64,000 bases of DNA from an uncultured Actinomycetes bacterium (GTDB lineage: Bacteria; Actinomycetota; Actinomycetes; Nanopelagicales; Nanopelagicaceae), in assembly GCA_903843225.1 (NCBI GenBank), contig CAIMOX010000002.1, positions 62,001 through 126,000 of the forward strand, given 5' to 3'. The position numbers and the translations under genes were made by a program. A model generated the notes under the pieces. The model was not told the origin of the DNA. It made no database searches and saw only the letters and a list, made by a program, of their open reading frames with translations. Positions 1 to 10,032 of the stretch are shown here, in pieces. Every line of letters starts with the position of its first letter. Position 1 is the stretch's first letter.

Positions 1-310
1 GCGCGAGCTCTGACAACTCCTTCTCATCAACGGGATCAGCAGACATCACCTTCTCCCACTTCGGCCATTCAGAGTTCCCGACAGTGAGGGCGATGGGGCC
101 ACCTTGAGTTAATCCGTGTCGAACTCCCCCGAGAATTGTTACAAGATCTGCCTCGAAATTCTGGCGAGCTCCTCGACCAAATCCCAATCGGCGGCGACGT
201 AGGTCTGCATCTATCGTTTTACTATCCACTCTTACCTGCGCAGGTAAGCCCTCAAGAATTGCAGTCAGTGCGGGGCCGTGAGATTCTCCGGCTGTTAGCC
301 AACGCAACAT
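1..310 (-). CDS. aroC: chorismate synthase, N-terminal part (cut by left edge)
   Basis: Last enzyme of the shikimate pathway; with reduced FMN it turns 5-enolpyruvylshikimate 3-phosphate into chorismate in the cytosol. Only about 103 N-terminal residues lie in the window. Translating the minus strand from the ATG at 308-310 gives the family signature [12 protein letters not shown] near the start, then [12 protein letters not shown] and [15 protein letters not shown], all typical of the FMN- and substrate-binding N-terminus. A purine-rich GAGAGACAGG lies just upstream as a ribosome-binding site. It follows the prepilin peptidase gene and aroE on the same strand, so two shikimate enzymes sit together. 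The rest of the gene runs off the left edge. Confidence 0.95.
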   Translation of the reverse strand, partial: MLRWLTAGESHGPALTAILEGLPAQVRVDSKTIDADLRRRRLGFGRGARQNFEADLVTILGGVRHGLTQGGPIALTVGNSEWPKWEKVMSADPVDEKELSELA

Positions 311-382
311 CGCACTACCTGTCTCTCGTGGTTTGATCCTAGGGCGCTATTCTTGCAGATCTAGAACTCATTTCGAGACCTA

Positions 383-802
383 TTAATGAATCGCTGCGAG
401 GGCACCCACAATTAACCAAGGCCCGAAGGCAATTGAACGACTCACTCTGCGCGTGAAAATGGCAACCGCCGCAATATGAACCAGACCCAACAATGATGCC
501 ACCATCAGCGCTGTGAGGATATGAGCCCCTCGACCAAGGATGAGCGCCAGAACGATTATCAGTTTGATATCCCCAGCACCGAGACCGCCACTGCGGAGAA
601 GGGATATCGGAATAAGGATTACGGCAAAGAGGATTGAACAGATCACCGCCGGGAGAAATGCAGATGGCTCGGCGAGGTAACTAAGCAGCCCTCCGATCGC
701 CAACAGGGCTACCAGTTGATTCGGTATGCGACGACTCCAAAAATCGACGAAACTTATCGGTAGGCCAAAAATTACAAGAAGTAGATATCGGTTGAGATTC
801 AT
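383..802 (-). CDS. minimal A24-family prepilin peptidase
   Basis: Predicted membrane aspartic peptidase of 139 residues. The two catalytic aspartates expected for family A24 are visible: D20 in FVDFWSRRIPN and D78 in GLGAGDIK. Several hydrophobic segments cover most of the chain. It lacks the N-terminal cytoplasmic methylation domain of long type IV leader peptidases, so it matches the short TadV/CpaA-type or actinobacterial form. The family cleaves the leader of Flp or type IV pilin-like proteins. No pilin or pilus assembly gene is in this window, so its substrate is unknown. The gene sits between aroE and aroC on the same strand. Confidence 0.85.
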   Translation of the reverse strand: MNLNRYLLLVIFGLPISFVDFWSRRIPNQLVALLAIGGLLSYLAEPSAFLPAVICSILFAVILIPISLLRSGGLGAGDIKLIIVLALILGRGAHILTALMVASLLGLVHIAAVAIFTRRVSRSIAFGPWLIVGALAAIH

Positions 803-842
803 CTCCGGAAAATAGATGAAAGATCAATTTTGCGGTTGATAT

Positions 843-1667
843 CTACCTCTTCTGTGGAGCGATCTCCTTACGAGCTACCGCTTGTAGTGCGATGCGCATC
901 TCTCCGTAATCAAAACTGATTTCAGTCATAAGGGCGATTGCGTCAAGCGCTTGCTCGACGAGGAGATCGATGCCATCGATCACTGATCCACCCAGCTCCT
1001 TCCACGCAAAGGAGAGTTCAGTTGGGAGGGGCTTGTAGAGTGATTCGAGTAGGAGTCCGGTTCCGACACCATCTCGCGTACTCAGGTGATCGGCCGCCCC
1101 CATTGGAGTTGTATTGATAACCAGGTCGTACCCTAGGAGTGGGCTATCCATATCAAGGACATTTACTCTGGCTAATGGCGCAATGGATTCGATCACATGA
1201 GCGCGACTCGGTGTGCGCAGAAGTAGATCGATCTGTGAAGCACGACCCGCAAGCGCTGCAACGGCTGCACGCGATGTTCCCCCGCCACCAATGATCACAA
1301 CCCGCTCAACATTCTGGTTCATTAATAGTCGTCCGAATGCAGTCGCATCAGTCGATGTAGCGGTGAAACCACTATCACTGCGCAGCAGAGTATTGGCACT
1401 TCGGATTCGAGTGCTCAGAGCGTCAAATGTGCAGCGCCGATATTCGAAGACACTCTCTTTCAGCGGCATCGTGAGATTAAACCCTTTGCGAGCACCTTCC
1501 TCGAATGAGGTCGCTAACTCGCGATCCAAGAGAGCATCTAGCGTTGATGAGTGAATCTCTATCGCTTCATAAGATCCTTCAACCCCAAGGATTTTGTAAG
1601 CCGATTCATGCAAGAGCGGTGAGAGCGAATGTTTGATGGGTGATCCGAGGACCGCTGCTCTCATCAT
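843..1667 (-). CDS. aroE: shikimate dehydrogenase
   Basis: NADPH-dependent reduction of 3-dehydroshikimate to shikimate. The 274-residue chain has the shikimate-binding KHSLSPLLHE at residues 12-21, the catalytic lysine K70 in FNLTMPLKE, SANTLL in the middle, and a Rossmann GGGGTSRAA loop for NADP. Length is normal for the family. The start overlaps the 3' end of mltG by 4 nt, so it is translationally coupled to it. Two ATG codons are adjacent and either could be used. Actinobacteria commonly keep aroE next to mltG and ruvX. Confidence 0.95.
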   Translation of the reverse strand: MMRAAVLGSPIKHSLSPLLHESAYKILGVEGSYEAIEIHSSTLDALLDRELATSFEEGARKGFNLTMPLKESVFEYRRCTFDALSTRIRSANTLLRSDSGFTATSTDATAFGRLLMNQNVERVVIIGGGGTSRAAVAALAGRASQIDLLLRTPSRAHVIESIAPLARVNVLDMDSPLLGYDLVINTTPMGAADHLSTRDGVGTGLLLESLYKPLPTELSFAWKELGGSVIDGIDLLVEQALDAIALMTEISFDYGEMRIALQAVARKEIAPQKR

Positions 1668-2665
1668 CTAAAGGCCCCTAACGAGAGATTCTTGTTGTAC
1701 AACGCTACCCAAGTCTGGAACTCCGTAAAGCTCTTGGTGAAGCGTGTGTCATGCGGCTTGACCGTGATGAAGTAGAGCCAATCACCATCAACTGGATTCT
1801 GCGCTGCTCTCATCGCCTCCAAACCAGGGTTACAGATTGGCGTTGGGGGTAACCCAGTATGAATATAGGTGTTATACGGCGATGCAATCTGCGTCGCATT
1901 TCGAGAAAGTGCGATTTTGCCACGGGTGTTGTTTGCATACTGCACTGTTGAATTTAACTGGAGCGGCATTCCGATTTTTAGGCGGTTGTAGATGACTCGA
2001 GCAACCTTCGAGTAATCCGAGGGATCTCCTTCGATTTGGAGAAGAGAGGCAACTTTGAGAAGGTCGTAAGGGCTATATGAGTCAAGCCCCTTGCTCATGC
2101 CAGATGAGACCGCAACCTTCTCGAACTGTGAAATCATTGTTGAGATGGCGCTCTCACGTGAGGTGCCAGGTGCGAAGGCATACGTTGCTGGGAAGAGAAT
2201 GCCCTCCAACGAATGTGCGTGGCCAAGGAATGGTGGAATCTTCTGACTCCCCAGTGGGCCGGTGATCATGGATTTATTCAGCACTGAAACAACATCAGAG
2301 AGAGTCGTACCTTCTATCACCTTGACGAGCCCTGTGTTTCTCGTCGGATCCAATAATTGTACGAGCGCAGATTTCACTGGAATGTGAGTTTCGATCTGGT
2401 GAGCACCTGGGGATATCCCGCGTGCGGATCTGTCAGAGGTGGCTAAATCCGTAAAGGTTTTGCTACTCAAAATTACTCCCTTCTTTGCAAGATCGAGAGC
2501 GATCGCTGAACCACTCTCCCCCTCGCTCACCGAAATCAAAACTTCAGCACTTGCAGTTCCGGCTTCATAGTCCGTGGGTTTAGACGAAACGATCAGCGCG
2601 GCAGCGCCCGCAAGTAAGAAGGTGACCAATCCAATTGAGACAAATTTGACGGTGCTACGCTTCAT
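1664..2665 (-). CDS. mltG: endolytic murein transglycosylase MltG
   Basis: Membrane-anchored lytic transglycosylase thought to cut nascent glycan strands and so set peptidoglycan chain length. It has 333 residues: a short cytoplasmic start, one membrane helix at about residues 8-27, then an extracytoplasmic YceG domain. The catalytic-region sequence LLQIEGDPSDYSKVARVIYN and the following LQLNSTVQYA are typical of the family. It overlaps ruvX upstream by 4 nt and aroE downstream by 4 nt, giving a tight alaS-ruvX-mltG-aroE operon. Confidence 0.94.
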   Translation of the reverse strand: MKRSTVKFVSIGLVTFLLAGAAALIVSSKPTDYEAGTASAEVLISVSEGESGSAIALDLAKKGVILSSKTFTDLATSDRSARGISPGAHQIETHIPVKSALVQLLDPTRNTGLVKVIEGTTLSDVVSVLNKSMITGPLGSQKIPPFLGHAHSLEGILFPATYAFAPGTSRESAISTMISQFEKVAVSSGMSKGLDSYSPYDLLKVASLLQIEGDPSDYSKVARVIYNRLKIGMPLQLNSTVQYANNTRGKIALSRNATQIASPYNTYIHTGLPPTPICNPGLEAMRAAQNPVDGDWLYFITVKPHDTRFTKSFTEFQTWVALYNKNLSLGAFR

Positions 2666-3090
2666 AATATTTCACAACGAAGTTTATTGAGCCCCGCCTC
2701 GAGAATTTCTGCCGCTGCCGCGGAATCAATGAGTGATTTGCTTGATTTCGCATCCTTACCATTGGCTCGTAGCTTCGCAGCAGCGCTCACCGTGGAAAGT
2801 CGTTCATCGATCATCACAATCTGCGCCTGCGTCAACGCTTTAAGCGCAGTGACAAAGGTCGCAACTGAAAGCATCTTCGCGCTCTCTGCGCCTGAGAGAT
2901 GCCTCGGCTCTCCGACAAAGATGGTTACTGGCTCATATTCAGCGAAAATCATCGCGATATCATCAAGGAGAGTGGGGCTTATGGTCGAAAGTGCAGGCAA
3001 GGGAGTGACAACGATTGAATCAGCATCAGAGGTCGCGATACCTGTCCGAACATCGCCATAGTCAAATGCTATTCGACGCCCCCGCTGCAT
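2662..3090 (-). CDS. ruvX: RuvX / YqgF putative Holliday junction resolvase
   Basis: RNase H-fold nuclease of 142 residues. The family has been linked both to Holliday junction resolution and to pre-16S rRNA 5' end processing. The N-terminus IAFDYGDVRTGIA carries the first metal-binding aspartate (D10), FVGEPRHLSG the second motif, and VMIDERLSTV the conserved E-R-S/T motif. The first base of its start codon is shared with the last base of the alaS stop, and its stop overlaps mltG by 4 nt. Confidence 0.93.
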   Translation of the reverse strand: MQRGRRIAFDYGDVRTGIATSDADSIVVTPLPALSTISPTLLDDIAMIFAEYEPVTIFVGEPRHLSGAESAKMLSVATFVTALKALTQAQIVMIDERLSTVSAAAKLRANGKDAKSSKSLIDSAAAAEILEAGLNKLRCEIL

Positions 3091-5774
3091 TACTTTACCA
3101 ACGTAGCGTGTAGGGCTGTTCTCATTTCAGTGATAGCACTCGCAAGCTGCGAAGGGTCAACTCCACCACCTTGAGCGAAGTCATCCTTGCCGCCACCGCC
3201 ACCGCCAAGAATCGTTGAACCAATCTTGACTAACGCGCCAGCTTTCACACCGTCCGCGCGGGCTGCGTCGGAGACTGCAACTACAAGCGTGAGTCGTCCA
3301 GAATCATTGGATGTAAGAGCAACGACCGAATGAGGGTTGCGATTACGAAGATCAAGCGCCATCGTGCGTAGGTCATCTGTCGAGATTCCATCGCCAACCT
3401 GTGTCAGGATCACACTGCAATCACCAATCTTCTCAACCTTGCTGAGAAGCAAGGAGGCAGAAGCGAGTGCTTGAGCAGATTTGAGTGTTGCTAATTCGCG
3501 TTCAATCTCACGCATTCTCTCCAATAGACCTGAGATACGTTCAGGCAATTCTTCGACCCGAGCGCCCTTGATAAGTTCGGTGAGCGAGTTAAGAAGTACA
3601 TGTTCGCGAGCAAGGAAGTTAAAGGCATCGGCACCTACGAGCGCTTCAACGCGGCGTACGCCTGCGCCAATCGATGTTTCACTCAGAAGTTTTACAAGTC
3701 CAAGTTCTGCAGAGCTCGTGACGTGTGTACCACCACAAAGTTCGCGTGCCCACTCTCCAACGGAAACAACTCGTACCTTATCCCCGTATTTCTCACCAAA
3801 GAGGGCCATCGCACCTATGGCTTTGGCTTCTGCTTGTGACATCTCTTGCGCAGTGACCGATAAATTATCGAGAAGAAGTGAGTTCACCCGTGCTTCGACA
3901 TCATGGAGAACAGAGACTGGCACGGCTCCTGTTGATGGGAAATCGAAACGGAATCGTCCTGGTGAATTCTCCGAACCCGCTTGCGTGGCAGTTTCGCCAA
4001 GCGCTTCGCGAAATGCTTTATGGACCATATGTGTTGCTGTATGAGCACGTGATATCGCCATTCGCCGCTCACCATCGATACGGGCGAAGACATCATTGCC
4101 AATTTCGATGGAACCCTCGGAGATTCGTCCACGGTGAATGAAGAGGCCAGGAACTGGGCTCTGCACATCATCCACTTCAATGGTTGCGCCATTCGCCAGT
4201 GTGATTAAGCCACCATCAGAGAGCTGACCACCTGCCTCTGAATAGAACGGAGTTCGGTCCAAAACAATTTCAACCTCGGCACCAACAGCGGCTTCTCGGA
4301 CCTCTTTGCCATCAACAAGGATCGCACCGACGGAGCTTTCAGAGCTTTGATGGGTATATCCAATGAAAGAGGTCGGTCCGACTCGATCAATGATCTTTCG
4401 ATATTCACTGAGATCGGTATGGCCAGACTTCTTCTCGCGAGCATCTGCTTTCGCGCGATCCTTCTGCTCTTCCATCAAGCGTCGGAACCCAGGCTCATCG
4501 ATTGCAAGCCCCTGTTCTGACGCCATCTCTAGAGTGAGGTCAAATGGGAATCCATAAGTATCGTGAAGCTTAAAGATAGTGTCACCGGCGAGCACTGGTG
4601 ATCGCTCGCTCTTTACTTGCGTTGCTGCAAGATCAAAGATCGTTGTACCGCTCTTCAGAGTTGAGAGGAACGACTCTTCCTCCGCCTGTGAGATAGCAAT
4701 GATTCGATCCTGGACTTCAATCAGCTCTGGATACTGAGGCCCCATTGCGCCGATAGATGCCTTAATCAATTCAGCGAGGTTGTGATCAGGTGCGCCCAAG
4801 ATACGCATATTTCTGACGGTACGGCGCATCATGCGGCGCAGGACATAACCACGTCCCTCATTGCCAGGCAAGACCCCATCCCCGATCAACATCATTGCCG
4901 TACGGGCATGGTCAGCGACTACTCGAAGTGCTACATCTGATTTTTGATCGCTGCCGTATTTTGCTCCTGAAATCTCAGATGCGCGGTTAAGGATCTGCAT
5001 CGTGGTATCAATCTCATAAATATTCTCAACCCCTTGTAGCAGCGCAGCCATGCGCTCTAACCCAAGACCAGTATCAATATTCTTCGCAGGTAACTCTCCC
5101 AAGATTGGGTAACTATCTTTGCCGCCGCCCGCACCACGGATATTTTGCATGAAGACGAGATTCCAGACTTCAAGGTAACGATTTTCATCAGCGATCGGTC
5201 CACCCTCATTGCCGTATGCAGGGCCGCGATCATAATATATTTCAGAGCAAGGGCCACATGGTCCAGGAACACCCATCGACCAAAAGTTATCTGCCATATC
5301 TCGGCGTTGAATCCGTTCGAGGGGAACGCCAATCTTCTTATGCCAAATATCTGCAGCTTCATCATCATCAAGATAGACAGTTACCCATAGTCGCTCTTCG
5401 GGGAATCCATAACCACCTTCAGAGATTGGCTTCGTTAAGAGCTCCCACGCCATCGCGATAGCGCCCTCTTTAAAGTAATCACCAAAGGAGAAGTTTCCAC
5501 ACATTTGGAAGAAGGATGCATGTCTCGTCGTCTTGCCCACTTCATCAATATCCAAAGTGCGGACACACTTTTGCACCGATGTTGCACGTGCATACGGTGG
5601 TGTGATCTCACCGAGGAAGAATGGTTTGAAGGGAACCATACCGGCATTGACTAAGAGCAGGTTTGGGTCATCTGCCACTAATGAGGCCGATGGCACAACT
5701 GTGTGAGTTAACCCGAGGCTGTTACCTGATTCAAAGAAGCGTAACCAACGGGATCTAATTTCTGCGGAGTCCAC
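3090..5774 (-). CDS. alaS: alanine--tRNA ligase
   Basis: Charges tRNA-Ala. The 894-residue protein has the full arrangement: class II catalytic core at the N-terminus, tRNA-recognition helices, the editing domain with HTATHMVH and CGGTHV zinc-binding histidines and cysteine, and a C-terminal DHHA1 region ending in a glycine-rich [17 protein letters not shown] motif. It follows the DUF948 gene by 3 nt and is followed by ruvX, as in many Actinobacteria. Confidence 0.98.
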   Translation of the reverse strand: MDSAEIRSRWLRFFESGNSLGLTHTVVPSASLVADDPNLLLVNAGMVPFKPFFLGEITPPYARATSVQKCVRTLDIDEVGKTTRHASFFQMCGNFSFGDYFKEGAIAMAWELLTKPISEGGYGFPEERLWVTVYLDDDEAADIWHKKIGVPLERIQRRDMADNFWSMGVPGPCGPCSEIYYDRGPAYGNEGGPIADENRYLEVWNLVFMQNIRGAGGGKDSYPILGELPAKNIDTGLGLERMAALLQGVENIYEIDTTMQILNRASEISGAKYGSDQKSDVALRVVADHARTAMMLIGDGVLPGNEGRGYVLRRMMRRTVRNMRILGAPDHNLAELIKASIGAMGPQYPELIEVQDRIIAISQAEEESFLSTLKSGTTIFDLAATQVKSERSPVLAGDTIFKLHDTYGFPFDLTLEMASEQGLAIDEPGFRRLMEEQKDRAKADAREKKSGHTDLSEYRKIIDRVGPTSFIGYTHQSSESSVGAILVDGKEVREAAVGAEVEIVLDRTPFYSEAGGQLSDGGLITLANGATIEVDDVQSPVPGLFIHRGRISEGSIEIGNDVFARIDGERRMAISRAHTATHMVHKAFREALGETATQAGSENSPGRFRFDFPSTGAVPVSVLHDVEARVNSLLLDNLSVTAQEMSQAEAKAIGAMALFGEKYGDKVRVVSVGEWARELCGGTHVTSSAELGLVKLLSETSIGAGVRRVEALVGADAFNFLAREHVLLNSLTELIKGARVEELPERISGLLERMREIERELATLKSAQALASASLLLSKVEKIGDCSVILTQVGDGISTDDLRTMALDLRNRNPHSVVALTSNDSGRLTLVVAVSDAARADGVKAGALVKIGSTILGGGGGGKDDFAQGGGVDPSQLASAITEMRTALHATLVK

Positions 5775-5777
5775 GGA

Positions 5778-6059
5778 TTATTCGTGATCCTTTGAAGAGC
5801 GCTTGCGTCCACTCATCGAAGTAACCGCCCCAATGATGAGTTTCAGAATATTTGAGTTCTTATCAACAAGGCTGGTAATAGCCTGATTGATTTTCTCGGT
5901 CGCATTCTCAGCAGATGTAGTGATCCGATTGACGCTGCGGACAGTCTTTTGAACCTCATCGACGAGACGACCAACTCGAATAACCGCGTAGGCGATCGCG
6001 GCCGCTATAACAAAGAGCGAGATTGCGGCAATGATTGTTGCGATTCCACCTGGACCCAT
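5778..6059 (-). CDS. DUF948 small membrane protein
   Basis: A 93-residue protein with one N-terminal membrane helix (about residues 7-26) followed by an amphipathic, coiled-coil-like region rich in S, T, N and K, and a basic tail. This matches the DUF948 family that lies directly upstream of alaS in Actinobacteria. Its function is not known. It ends 3 nt before alaS, so they are probably co-transcribed. A TAAGAT hexamer lies 6 nt before the ATG, suggesting that the operon mRNA starts at this codon. Confidence 0.85.
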   Translation of the reverse strand: MGPGGIATIIAAISLFVIAAAIAYAVIRVGRLVDEVQKTVRSVNRITTSAENATEKINQAITSLVDKNSNILKLIIGAVTSMSGRKRSSKDHE

Positions 6060-6071
6060 ATGAAAATCTTA
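6060..6071 (-). promoter_or_regulatory. -10 element for DUF948-alaS operon, leaderless start
   Basis: Minus strand reads TAAGAT (6071-6066), then 6 nt, then ATG at 6059. This is the spacing expected when transcription begins at the start codon itself. Confidence 0.6.
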
Positions 6072-6099
6072 CTAGAAAGGGGTGAGCAACTTCTCCGTT

Positions 6100-7860
6100 T
6101 TAGGAGCTTGCGCTCTCTTTCTCCGGCACAAAATCAACACCAGCCTCTTTGCGTTGTGGGGCGGTAATCGGCGTTGGCGCGCCGGTAAGAGGATCTCCCC
6201 CGCTGGCAGTCTTAGGGAAGGCGATCACTTCACGGATAGAAGCAGCTCCCGCGAGGAGTGCACAGAGGCGATCCATTCCAAGAGCAATACCACCATGTGG
6301 GGGTGGGCCATAGTTGAAGGCCTCTAGCAAGAAGCCGAATTTACTCTCTGCTTCAGCAGGCGAAAGACCAATCGTTTCGAAGACTCGCTGTTGAACAGTT
6401 CGATCGTGGATACGAATCGACCCGCCACCGATCTCATTTCCGTTAAGAACAATGTCGTAGGCGTATGCCAAAGCGCTGCCGGGATCAGTGTCAAAAGTTG
6501 CTTCGAACTCTGGCTTTGGACCAGTAAATGGATGATGCACTGCAGTCCAACCGCTCGCAGGATTTTCAGGATCTTTACGTTCAAACATCGGCGCATCAAC
6601 AACCCATAGGAACTTCCACTCACCTGCTGCAATCAATCCGCAACGCTCGCCGATCTCTAAGCGGACTGCGCCAAGAAGATTCTGTGATGAGACCTGATTG
6701 CCGGCGGCGAAGAAGATTGCATCCCCGGGCTTTGCTCCAGCAGCTGCAGTAATTCCAGCACTCTCACTCTCGCTGAGATTCTTTGCTACCGGTCCTGCGA
6801 GTGTGCCATCTTCTTGAACCAAGATGTACGCGAGTCCCTTTGAGCCACGAGCCTTAGCCCAATCCTGCCACGCATCAAGCTCGCGACGGGCAGAGCTCGC
6901 ACCGCCCGGCATAACTACCGCGCCTACGTAATCGGCTTGGAAGACTCTAAAGGTAGTCTCTTTAAAGAATGATGTGAGGTCGGTCAATTCATTACCAAAA
7001 CGAAGGTCTGGCTTATCAGAGCCGTAGCGACGCATGCACTCTGCATAGGTAAGACGCGGAATTGGGAAAGGAATATCGTAATCAGCGACCTTCTTGAAGA
7101 CAGTCTTGAGCACACTCTCTGCAACCGCCAGAACATCCTCCTGATCAACAAAAGACATCTCGATATCGAGCTGCGTGAACTCCGGCTGGCGATCGGCCCG
7201 GAAATCTTCATCTCTAAAGCAGCGAGCGATCTGGTAGTAACGCTCCATGCCGGCAACCATGAGGAGTTGCTTAAAGAGTTGCGGTGACTGTGGAAGGGCA
7301 TACCAAGAACCCGGTTGTAAACGTACTGGCACCAGAAAATCGCGCGCACCTTCAGGAGTTGAGCGAGTGAGGTAAGGAGTTTCGATCTCGAGGAAGTCGA
7401 GATCATCCATGACATTTCGGATCGCCGAAGTGACCTTCGAGCGCATCCGAAGGTTGCGCGATGGTTCTTCACGACGTAGGTCGAGATAGCGATACTTCAA
7501 TCGGATCTCTTCTGAGATATTGGCAGTCTCACCGCTATCAACGGGGAACGGAAGGGCTGCCGCTTCGCTTAACACTTCAAGATTGAGGCAGACAATCTCG
7601 ATCTCACCGGTTGGAAGATTGGTATTTTCATTTCCATCAGGTCGCTGCGAGACAGTACCGGTAATGAGTACGCACCATTCAGCGCGCAGAGCTCCCGCAA
7701 TCTCATCCTTAATGACGACCTGCACTGAACCAGACGAGTCACGCAGGTCAATAAATGCCACTCCGCCATGATCTCGCCGACGTGCTACCCATCCTGCGAG
7801 GGTTACCTGCGAACCGATATCGCTTTTGCGAAGGGTTCCGGCGTCATGAGTGCGAAGCAT
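6100..7860 (-). CDS. aspS: aspartate--tRNA ligase
   Basis: Charges tRNA-Asp, and possibly tRNA-Asn in lineages without AsnRS. I take the ATG at 7860 ([11 protein letters not shown]), which gives 586 residues and starts right before the OB-fold anticodon domain; an in-frame start 13 codons upstream lies inside hisS and is unlikely. The class II core shows [18 protein letters not shown] and, near the end, GIALGMDRL. The insertion (GAD) domain lies between them, as in bacterial-type enzymes. The 5' end overlaps hisS by 17 nt, so the two synthetases are co-transcribed. Confidence 0.97.
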   Translation of the reverse strand: MLRTHDAGTLRKSDIGSQVTLAGWVARRRDHGGVAFIDLRDSSGSVQVVIKDEIAGALRAEWCVLITGTVSQRPDGNENTNLPTGEIEIVCLNLEVLSEAAALPFPVDSGETANISEEIRLKYRYLDLRREEPSRNLRMRSKVTSAIRNVMDDLDFLEIETPYLTRSTPEGARDFLVPVRLQPGSWYALPQSPQLFKQLLMVAGMERYYQIARCFRDEDFRADRQPEFTQLDIEMSFVDQEDVLAVAESVLKTVFKKVADYDIPFPIPRLTYAECMRRYGSDKPDLRFGNELTDLTSFFKETTFRVFQADYVGAVVMPGGASSARRELDAWQDWAKARGSKGLAYILVQEDGTLAGPVAKNLSESESAGITAAAGAKPGDAIFFAAGNQVSSQNLLGAVRLEIGERCGLIAAGEWKFLWVVDAPMFERKDPENPASGWTAVHHPFTGPKPEFEATFDTDPGSALAYAYDIVLNGNEIGGGSIRIHDRTVQQRVFETIGLSPAEAESKFGFLLEAFNYGPPPHGGIALGMDRLCALLAGAASIREVIAFPKTASGGDPLTGAPTPITAPQRKEAGVDFVPEKESASS

Positions 7861-9127
7861 TTGTGATCTCCTGTCGTACAACATCGTGCAAAGATGCAAT
7901 CGTAACCGAAAGCTGATCTCCAGTTTTCATATTCTTGAGCGCTGCAGTTCCGGTCGATAACTCATCATCACCAAGAACGAGACTATATTTCGCGCCGCTC
8001 TTATCAGCTGCCTTCATTCCACCCTTGAGAGAGCGGTCTCCATAGGCGATATCAACAATGAGGCCTAATGAGCGCAAGCGCTCAGCGAGCTCGAGTGAGG
8101 CACCCTTCGCCGCTGGTGACATCGGAACGATGAAAAGATCGATTCCAAACGAGCTCGGCAAGGCGATTCCCTCCGCCTCGCAGGCGAGGACACATCGGTC
8201 GACTCCAATACCGAAGCCAATTCCTGAAAGTTCTGCTCCACCTAATTGAGACATGAGACCGTCATAGCGACCCCCTCCGCCAATCCCCGATTGCGCACCT
8301 AGGCCATGATGCACAAATTCAAAAGCGGTGCCGGTGTAATAATCGAGACCACGTACCATCCGCTTATTCACAGTAAATGGAATCGCAAGTACGGTTAGTA
8401 GCTCCTGTACTCGCTCGAAATGCTTGAGACTTGATTCATTGAGATATTCCAGCAGAACAGGTGCTTTCGCCATCGCGCTCTTAATCTCGTCTCGCTTATC
8501 GTCGAAGAGTCGAAGTGGATTAATCTCTGCGCGGCGAGCAGTCTCTTCATCCAAATTGAGGGTTGCAATAAACGTCCGTAATTCTTTTGTATAGCGCTCT
8601 CTACTCTCGAGATCACCGAGTGAGGTAATTTCCAGCGTGTAGTTTTTTAATCCAAGACCAGCAAATGCGCGTGCAGCAACAGCAATGACCTCAACATCAA
8701 TCTCTGGATCATTTACTCCGATAGCTTCGATACCGACCTGATAGAACTGGCGATAGCGTCCAGCTTGGGGACGTTCTGCGCGGAAGAAGGCACCGGAGTA
8801 CCAGACCTTAACGGGGAGCTGACCCCGATCAAGGTTGTGCTCAATCACAGAGCGCATCACACCCGCAGTTCCTTCAGGACGTAGTGTGATCGATCGACCG
8901 CCACGATCCTCAAAGGTATACATCTCCTTCGACACCACGTCAGTGGATTCACCGACACCACGCTTGAAGAGTTCAGTATCTTCAAAGACTGGAAGCTCCA
9001 TTAATTGATAACCAGATGATTTCGCAGAACCGATCAAACTCTCTCGCACAAATTCAAAGATGGCAGAACGGACTGGGTAATACTCACTTACGCCCTTTGG
9101 TGCTTGCAGCGGTTGAAATTTAGCCAC
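7844..9127 (-). CDS. hisS: histidine--tRNA ligase
   Basis: Charges tRNA-His. The likely start is the GTG at 9127 (reads [13 protein letters not shown]), because a strong AGGGGAGAG Shine-Dalgarno lies about 5 nt upstream; a longer in-frame start at 9148 would add seven residues with no support. The protein is then 427 residues. It has the class II motif 2 region, the histidine-site [15 protein letters not shown]-like segment (here [10 protein letters not shown]) and GGGGRYDGL. It overlaps the upstream metallo-beta-lactamase gene by 8 nt and aspS downstream by 17 nt. Confidence 0.97.
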   Translation of the reverse strand: MAKFQPLQAPKGVSEYYPVRSAIFEFVRESLIGSAKSSGYQLMELPVFEDTELFKRGVGESTDVVSKEMYTFEDRGGRSITLRPEGTAGVMRSVIEHNLDRGQLPVKVWYSGAFFRAERPQAGRYRQFYQVGIEAIGVNDPEIDVEVIAVAARAFAGLGLKNYTLEITSLGDLESRERYTKELRTFIATLNLDEETARRAEINPLRLFDDKRDEIKSAMAKAPVLLEYLNESSLKHFERVQELLTVLAIPFTVNKRMVRGLDYYTGTAFEFVHHGLGAQSGIGGGGRYDGLMSQLGGAELSGIGFGIGVDRCVLACEAEGIALPSSFGIDLFIVPMSPAAKGASLELAERLRSLGLIVDIAYGDRSLKGGMKAADKSGAKYSLVLGDDELSTGTAALKNMKTGDQLSVTIASLHDVVRQEITNASHS

Positions 9128-9836
9128 GATCTCTCCCCTGCCTCTCACGCTTCATTGCTTCTAGATAATCTAATTGCAGATATGGACTCTGCTTTCGTTC
9201 TCGCCCAATTGTAGTAACTGCGCCATGCCCCGGCAGGACATTAAGGCCATCATCGAGCGTTAAAACTCGCCGCAGGAGCGTCTGCGCCATTGTCGACGAC
9301 GAACCAGTCGGCAGATCGGTACGTCCAATACCATCGCGGAAAAGAACATCTCCGGAGATGAGGTACTCATCGTTGACCGTGAACATTGCGGATCCCGCAG
9401 TATGCCCAGGAGCATGGATTACTTCGATATCAAATCCAGCAAGTGAAAACTTTTCTCCGCCTTCTAGTTCACGTACATCGGTGGGCTCAGAGAAGGTGGT
9501 CACTCCGAATTGAGCCATGATCGCCGCAGATGCTCCACCAGCATCGAGTGCGAGGAAGGGCTGTGCCAGAAGTTTGCGGTCGCGGCTTTGAATGTAGGTA
9601 GGTACTCCATATTCTTGCGAGAATGGAACCACTGAGAAGGTGTGGTCGAGATGGCCGTGGGTGACGAGAGTTGCGATCGGTTTCAGATTGTATTTCCGCA
9701 AGGTCTCGCCCACTGCAGAGACGATTGAAGGCCTCGTAATCCCTGGGTCGACGATGAAGCATTCAGAGTTACGACCAGGGGCGAGAACCCAGCAATTGGT
9801 CGCAAAGGCCTCCGCCACGACTGCCTCAACGATCAC
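9120..9836 (-). CDS. MBL-fold metallohydrolase (GloB-like)
   Basis: A 238-residue metallo-beta-lactamase-fold hydrolase. Metal ligands are visible in order: THGHLDHT, then [21 protein letters not shown], and LPGHG near the end. The family includes hydroxyacylglutathione hydrolases and persulfide dioxygenases, but most Actinobacteria lack glutathione, so the real thioester or persulfide substrate is unknown. The start is GTG at 9836 with a GGGAG Shine-Dalgarno 5 nt upstream. It is the first gene of an operon with hisS and aspS, an arrangement common in Actinobacteria. Confidence 0.88.
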   Translation of the reverse strand: MIVEAVVAEAFATNCWVLAPGRNSECFIVDPGITRPSIVSAVGETLRKYNLKPIATLVTHGHLDHTFSVVPFSQEYGVPTYIQSRDRKLLAQPFLALDAGGASAAIMAQFGVTTFSEPTDVRELEGGEKFSLAGFDIEVIHAPGHTAGSAMFTVNDEYLISGDVLFRDGIGRTDLPTGSSSTMAQTLLRRVLTLDDGLNVLPGHGAVTTIGRERKQSPYLQLDYLEAMKRERQGRDRG

Positions 9837-9923
9837 GAAAACTCCCTCTTACGATCATCACCAGCGGTGGCAAGCTCACGCTCATCGAATAACAGGTGAA
9901 TGAGCCCGCTTTCGCCCTGTAGA

Positions 9924-9944
9924 GGTTTAAGGGTACCTTTAACC
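9924..9944. promoter_or_regulatory. imperfect inverted repeat at putative DUF349 promoter
   Basis: A 21-bp imperfect inverted repeat with GGTT/AACC ends and AAGG/CCTT inner arms contains TACCTT (9934-9939), a possible -10 hexamer for the plus-strand DUF349 gene. It lies in the 196-nt divergent gap, which otherwise shows nothing clear. Confidence 0.3.
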
Positions 9945-10032
9945 CCGCACGAACGATGGAGATATGCCCTTTCATAACGAGGGTCCTCGAGGAGTTCTCA
10001 AGGATCTACGCGCACGACTTAAGGAGTCGCTC

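Noticed and set aside
136-336. Plus-strand ORF of 66 codons at the left edge
   Set aside because: The opposite strand encodes the conserved N-terminus of chorismate synthase over the same bases.
3481-4044. 187-codon plus-strand ORF inside alaS
   Set aside because: It lies opposite the conserved alaS editing domain and its translation is Ser/Thr/Arg-rich without any domain; a shadow frame.
6984-7472. 162-codon minus-strand ORF inside aspS
   Set aside because: Same strand as aspS but another frame; aspS motifs cover the region.
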